Source: Paenarthrobacter aurescens (GTDB lineage: Bacteria > Actinomycetota > Actinomycetes > Actinomycetales > Micrococcaceae). From it: a stretch of 64,000 nt of DNA. Below the pieces are notes generated by a model that was not told where the DNA came from, made no database searches, and was given only the letters and a program-made list of their open reading frames with translations. Numbering within the stretch: the first letter of the stretch is position 1; each line of letters opens with the position of its first letter. Position numbers and translations under genes: made by a program. The stretch lies in contig NZ_CP157456.1 in NCBI RefSeq assembly GCF_041549525.1, forward strand, positions 1,798,001-1,862,000, in the 5' to 3' direction. Positions 61,255-64,000 of the stretch are shown piece by piece.

Positions 61255-62171
61255 AGGTACTCTTCGCAGGAACACCTGCCGTGGCAGTGCCGTCGTTGGA
61301 TGCGCTGGTCAAAGCCGGCTTTGAGATCGTTGCGGTCCTCACCCGTCCCGATGCACCTGTAGGACGCAAACGCGTCCTGACTCCCTCACCAGTGGCGGCA
61401 CGAGCCATGGAATTAGGCATCGAGGTCATTCGAGCGGCAAAGGTGGACGCGGAAACCACAGCCCGAATCGCCGCGTTCGCGCCGGACGTCGCCGCAATCG
61501 TTGCCTATGGCGGGATCGTTCCCAAGGCTTCCTTGGGTGTCCCCACCCACGGCTGGGTCAACCTGCACTTTTCCCTCCTTCCGGCTTGGCGCGGAGCTGC
61601 GCCCGTGCAGCGATCCATCATTGCCGGGGACGACGTCACAGGAGCTGCTACTTTCCAGCTTGAAGAAGGCCTGGATACCGGACCTGTGTTCGGAACGCTC
61701 ACGGAGACCGTCCGGCCGGAAGATACCGCGGGCGATCTTTTGGAACGGCTGTCCATCAGTGGAGCCGTCCTGCTCAGCCAGACCCTCTCGGCAATCGACG
61801 CCGGGCAGGCTGCTCCCCAGCCCCAGCAAGGGGAGATCTCCCTTGCCCCCAAGCTGACACTCGAGGACGGCCGCCTGGACTGGAATCAACCGGCCCTTGC
61901 TTTGAGCCGCCGCTCGCGTGGTGTCACCCCTGAACCTGGGGCCTGGACCACTGTGGACGGCCAGAGGATCAAGCTTGAACCGGTAGCGCTGAGGCCGGAC
62001 ATCAAGGACCTTCCTCCCGGGAACATCAGGCTGGATGGCACAAAAGTTGTGGTGGGAACCGGCTCCCATGCAGTGGAGCTGCGCCGGATCCAACCGGCAG
62101 GTAAGAAAATGATGCCGTCCGCCGATTGGGCGCGCGGCTTGGCAACACCCGAGAGAGTGGTATTCGAATGA
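61251..62171 (+). CDS. fmt: Methionyl-tRNA formyltransferase, 306 aa
   Basis: Formylates the initiator Met-tRNA. Signatures: FAGTPAVAVPSLDAL, VAYGGIVPKASL and the catalytic NLHFSLLPAWRGAAPVQ, then DTGPVFG. GTG start at 61251 overlaps def by 4 bases (GTGA). Forms a functional pair with def. Confidence 0.96.
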   Translation: MKVLFAGTPAVAVPSLDALVKAGFEIVAVLTRPDAPVGRKRVLTPSPVAARAMELGIEVIRAAKVDAETTARIAAFAPDVAAIVAYGGIVPKASLGVPTHGWVNLHFSLLPAWRGAAPVQRSIIAGDDVTGAATFQLEEGLDTGPVFGTLTETVRPEDTAGDLLERLSISGAVLLSQTLSAIDAGQAAPQPQQGEISLAPKLTLEDGRLDWNQPALALSRRSRGVTPEPGAWTTVDGQRIKLEPVALRPDIKDLPPGNIRLDGTKVVVGTGSHAVELRRIQPAGKKMMPSADWARGLATPERVVFE

Positions 62172-63736
62172 GCGAGTCCGGCCGACGAGGCCCCAACAAC
62201 AGTGGGAGCCGGGACAGCGGCGGGGCGGGAAACCGGGGCTCGCAGGGCAGCCGGGGCGGCCGCGGAGAAAGCAGGCGCAACGCCCAGGGGCGCGAGCGCA
62301 ACAGGGGGCCGCAGACGGGCTTTACCAACAACGCTCCTTCGCAGCGCACGCGTCGGGCTGATCCAGCCCGCCTCGTGGCTTTTGAAGTGCTTCGCGCCGT
62401 TGCTTCCGAAGACGCCTACGCAAACCTCGTGCTGCCGGCACGTATCCGGGAGCACCGCCTGGACCGACGCGATGCCGGCTTCGCCACAGAGTTGAGCTAC
62501 GGCGCGTTGCGCGGCCAAGGTACTTACGATGCTATTTTGGCCCGCTGCGTGGACAGGCCCTTGGAACAGCTGGATCCTGCCATTCTCGACGCCTTGCGAA
62601 TCGGAGCACACCAGCTGCTTTCCATGCGCGTCCCCGCCCATGCTGCGCTGGACCAGACCGTCGGTTTGGCACGCGCGGTGATCGGGGCCGGCCCGTCCGC
62701 GCTCATTAACGCTGTGCTTCGCAAGGTCACCGCCCACACTATGGGGGAGTGGCTGGAGATTCTGCTGGATGGCGAATCCGACGAAACCACCATAGCTGCG
62801 CTGCGCCATGCCCACCCGGAGTGGATTGTCCGTGCACTGCGTCAATCTTTGGTGAACCACGGTCGCCCCAGGACGGAAATTGACGCCCTCCTGGAAGCCG
62901 ATAACGCCGCTCCCGTAGTCAACCTGGTGGCTTTGCCCGGCTTGGGGAACCTGGACGAGGCATTCCACCATGGGGCCACAGCAGGTGAGTTGGTGGAAGA
63001 TTCAGCCCTTTCTGCCGGTGGGGACCTGGGACGCTTTGAATCGGTCCGGCGCGGTACAACCCGTGTCCAGGACGTTGGATCCCAACTTGTGGCCCGTGCT
63101 CTGGCTGGGGTCCAGTTGGACGAATCTCCAGCCCAGGGTGAACGCTGGCTGGACTTGTGCGCGGGCCCTGGCGGCAAGGCGGCCCTGCTGGCTGCTCTGG
63201 CCTACCGCGACGGCGCCACTTTGCTGGCCAACGAGCCTGCACCGCACCGGGCAAAGCTTGTTCAGCAAGCATTGTCAGCCGTGCCTCAGGAGGCCTGGGC
63301 GGTAAGGACCGGCGATGGCCGTGAAGTTGGTGCAGAGCAGAGCGGGACTTTTGACCGCGTTTTGGTGGACGTACCGTGCAGCGGTCTCGGTGCCCTCCGG
63401 AGGCGGCCGGAATCCAGGTGGCGCCGCTCTCCCAAGGACATCGGAGACTTGGGCCCCTTGCAGCGAGACCTGTTGAAATCAGCCCTTGATGCCGTAAAAC
63501 CCGGTGGCGTCGTGGCCTACGTGACGTGTTCTCCACATCCGGCCGAAACTACAGCCGTTGTTACCGACGTGCTGGCCAAACGTGAGGACCTTGAGCTGCT
63601 CGATGCCGGGGAGGCATTGGATAAGGTCAGCTTGACCGGCAATCTTGCCGCCGGTCACGAGCTCACTGCCCAGTTGTGGCCGCACATCCACCAAACGGAT
63701 GCCATGTTTATGGCAATCATCCGAAAGAAGCCGTAA
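62168..63736 (+). CDS. rsmB: 16S rRNA (cytosine967-C5)-methyltransferase RsmB, 522 aa
   Basis: NusB-like N-terminal domain (after a 55-residue basic Gly/Arg/Ser-rich tail) then a Rossmann methyltransferase domain. SAM motif LDLCAGPGGKAALLAAL, the Cys pair in VDVPCSGLGALRRRPE and VAYVTCSPHPAET are the two RNA m5C-methyltransferase cysteines. The N-terminal tail is disordered and RNA-binding-like. ATG overlaps the fmt stop (ATGA). Confidence 0.94.
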   Translation: MSESGRRGPNNSGSRDSGGAGNRGSQGSRGGRGESRRNAQGRERNRGPQTGFTNNAPSQRTRRADPARLVAFEVLRAVASEDAYANLVLPARIREHRLDRRDAGFATELSYGALRGQGTYDAILARCVDRPLEQLDPAILDALRIGAHQLLSMRVPAHAALDQTVGLARAVIGAGPSALINAVLRKVTAHTMGEWLEILLDGESDETTIAALRHAHPEWIVRALRQSLVNHGRPRTEIDALLEADNAAPVVNLVALPGLGNLDEAFHHGATAGELVEDSALSAGGDLGRFESVRRGTTRVQDVGSQLVARALAGVQLDESPAQGERWLDLCAGPGGKAALLAALAYRDGATLLANEPAPHRAKLVQQALSAVPQEAWAVRTGDGREVGAEQSGTFDRVLVDVPCSGLGALRRRPESRWRRSPKDIGDLGPLQRDLLKSALDAVKPGGVVAYVTCSPHPAETTAVVTDVLAKREDLELLDAGEALDKVSLTGNLAAGHELTAQLWPHIHQTDAMFMAIIRKKP

Positions 63737-63822
63737 CAGGGAAGGCCTGACCGACGCCGTCAATGGCCGGTCCCGGCCCTGGCTGTCCTTTCCACCAACA
63801 ACAACCACCCGAAGGGGCTGCT

Positions 63823-64000
63823 TTGTCTCAGTGCTGTATCAACCCGAGCATCCTGTCAGCGGATTTCGTCAACCTTGAGGCGGAACTGCAGCGGATCAGC
63901 AATGCAGATGCCGTGCATGTTGACGTCATGGACAACCATTTTGTCCCCAACCTGACGCTGGGCTTGCCTGTTGTGCAGAGGATCCAGGCAGTCAGCCCGG
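63823..64000 (+). CDS. rpe: Ribulose-phosphate 3-epimerase (5' end only)
   Basis: The product starts with [20 protein letters not shown] and contains [19 protein letters not shown], the metal-binding and active-site strands of ribulose-5-phosphate epimerase. The gene runs off the right edge. TTG start at 63823 behind GAAGGGG. In pentose-phosphate pathway; downstream of rsmB by 86 bases. Confidence 0.92.
   Translation, partial: MSQCCINPSILSADFVNLEAELQRISNADAVHVDVMDNHFVPNLTLGLPVVQRIQAVSP

Overview
The window reads as a stretch of core chromosome from a high-GC Gram-positive bacterium of the Micrococcaceae, most likely Arthrobacter or Paenarthrobacter. Three things point there: high-GC codon use, a set of actinobacterial signature families (SepH, DUF4193, DUF3093, DUF3710, DUF3159, DUF3000, DUF5998, DUF6421, DUF7455), and a gene order from dut through the two TrkA proteins to dxs that follows, from memory, the Mycobacterium tuberculosis Rv2680-Rv2708 region. 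I see no phage, IS element, integron or CRISPR array. The assignment to genus is inference.

Layout. 1-17 kb: a partial DUF7455 protein, topoisomerase IV parE, a divergent MFS transporter/ChrB-N regulator pair around a 42-bp palindrome, a BlaI-type repressor with an M56 membrane protease, the cytochrome bd operon cydA-cydB-cydDC, a double-GNAT protein, a DinB-like protein, a VOC protein and parC. 17-29 kb: a GNAT/CoA-ligase fusion, DUF5998, a metal-dependent phosphodiesterase and thymidine kinase, sepH, DUF4193, DUF3093, dut, DUF3710, an OB-fold protein and DUF3159, then two RCK/TrkA proteins divergent from a KimA-like potassium importer. 31-45 kb: a TRAM RNA methyltransferase, acnA, dxs with three small downstream genes, an aldo/keto reductase, the fadA-fadB beta-oxidation pair and ribonuclease D. 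45-58 kb: DUF3000, threonine aldolase, an SDR/DUF6421 pair, msrB with an unknown partner, a hydrolase, ybaK, sufE, sseA, zapE, a BenE transporter, a small antitoxin-like protein and a frameshifted APC permease. 58-64 kb: seven tRNA genes including an exact tandem duplication, a PD-(D/E)XK-like protein, then def-fmt-rsmB-rpe.

How the parts connect. parE and parC encode topoisomerase IV, 12 kb apart. Three copies of a TTCTAC-n5-GTAGAA palindrome lie between blaI and cydA, which suggests that a BlaI/M56 proteolytic switch, known elsewhere for beta-lactam sensing, here governs cytochrome bd respiration. The potassium locus pairs two soluble RCK gating-type proteins with a KimA-type importer and no TrkH. 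sufE and sseA form a sulfur-transfer pair. def-fmt-rsmB form a translation cluster with overlapping starts. Several genes start a few bases after a TANNNT box (TAGGCT, TAGCCT, TAGAAT, TAGCTT), the pattern expected of leaderless mRNAs.

The least explained signals are the BlaI-cyd link, the shared operator/start-codon palindrome at 3727-3768, a 99-bp nested inverted repeat filling 40133-40231, a strongly initiated short reading frame ahead of DUF6421, and the 206-bp perfect tRNA duplication.
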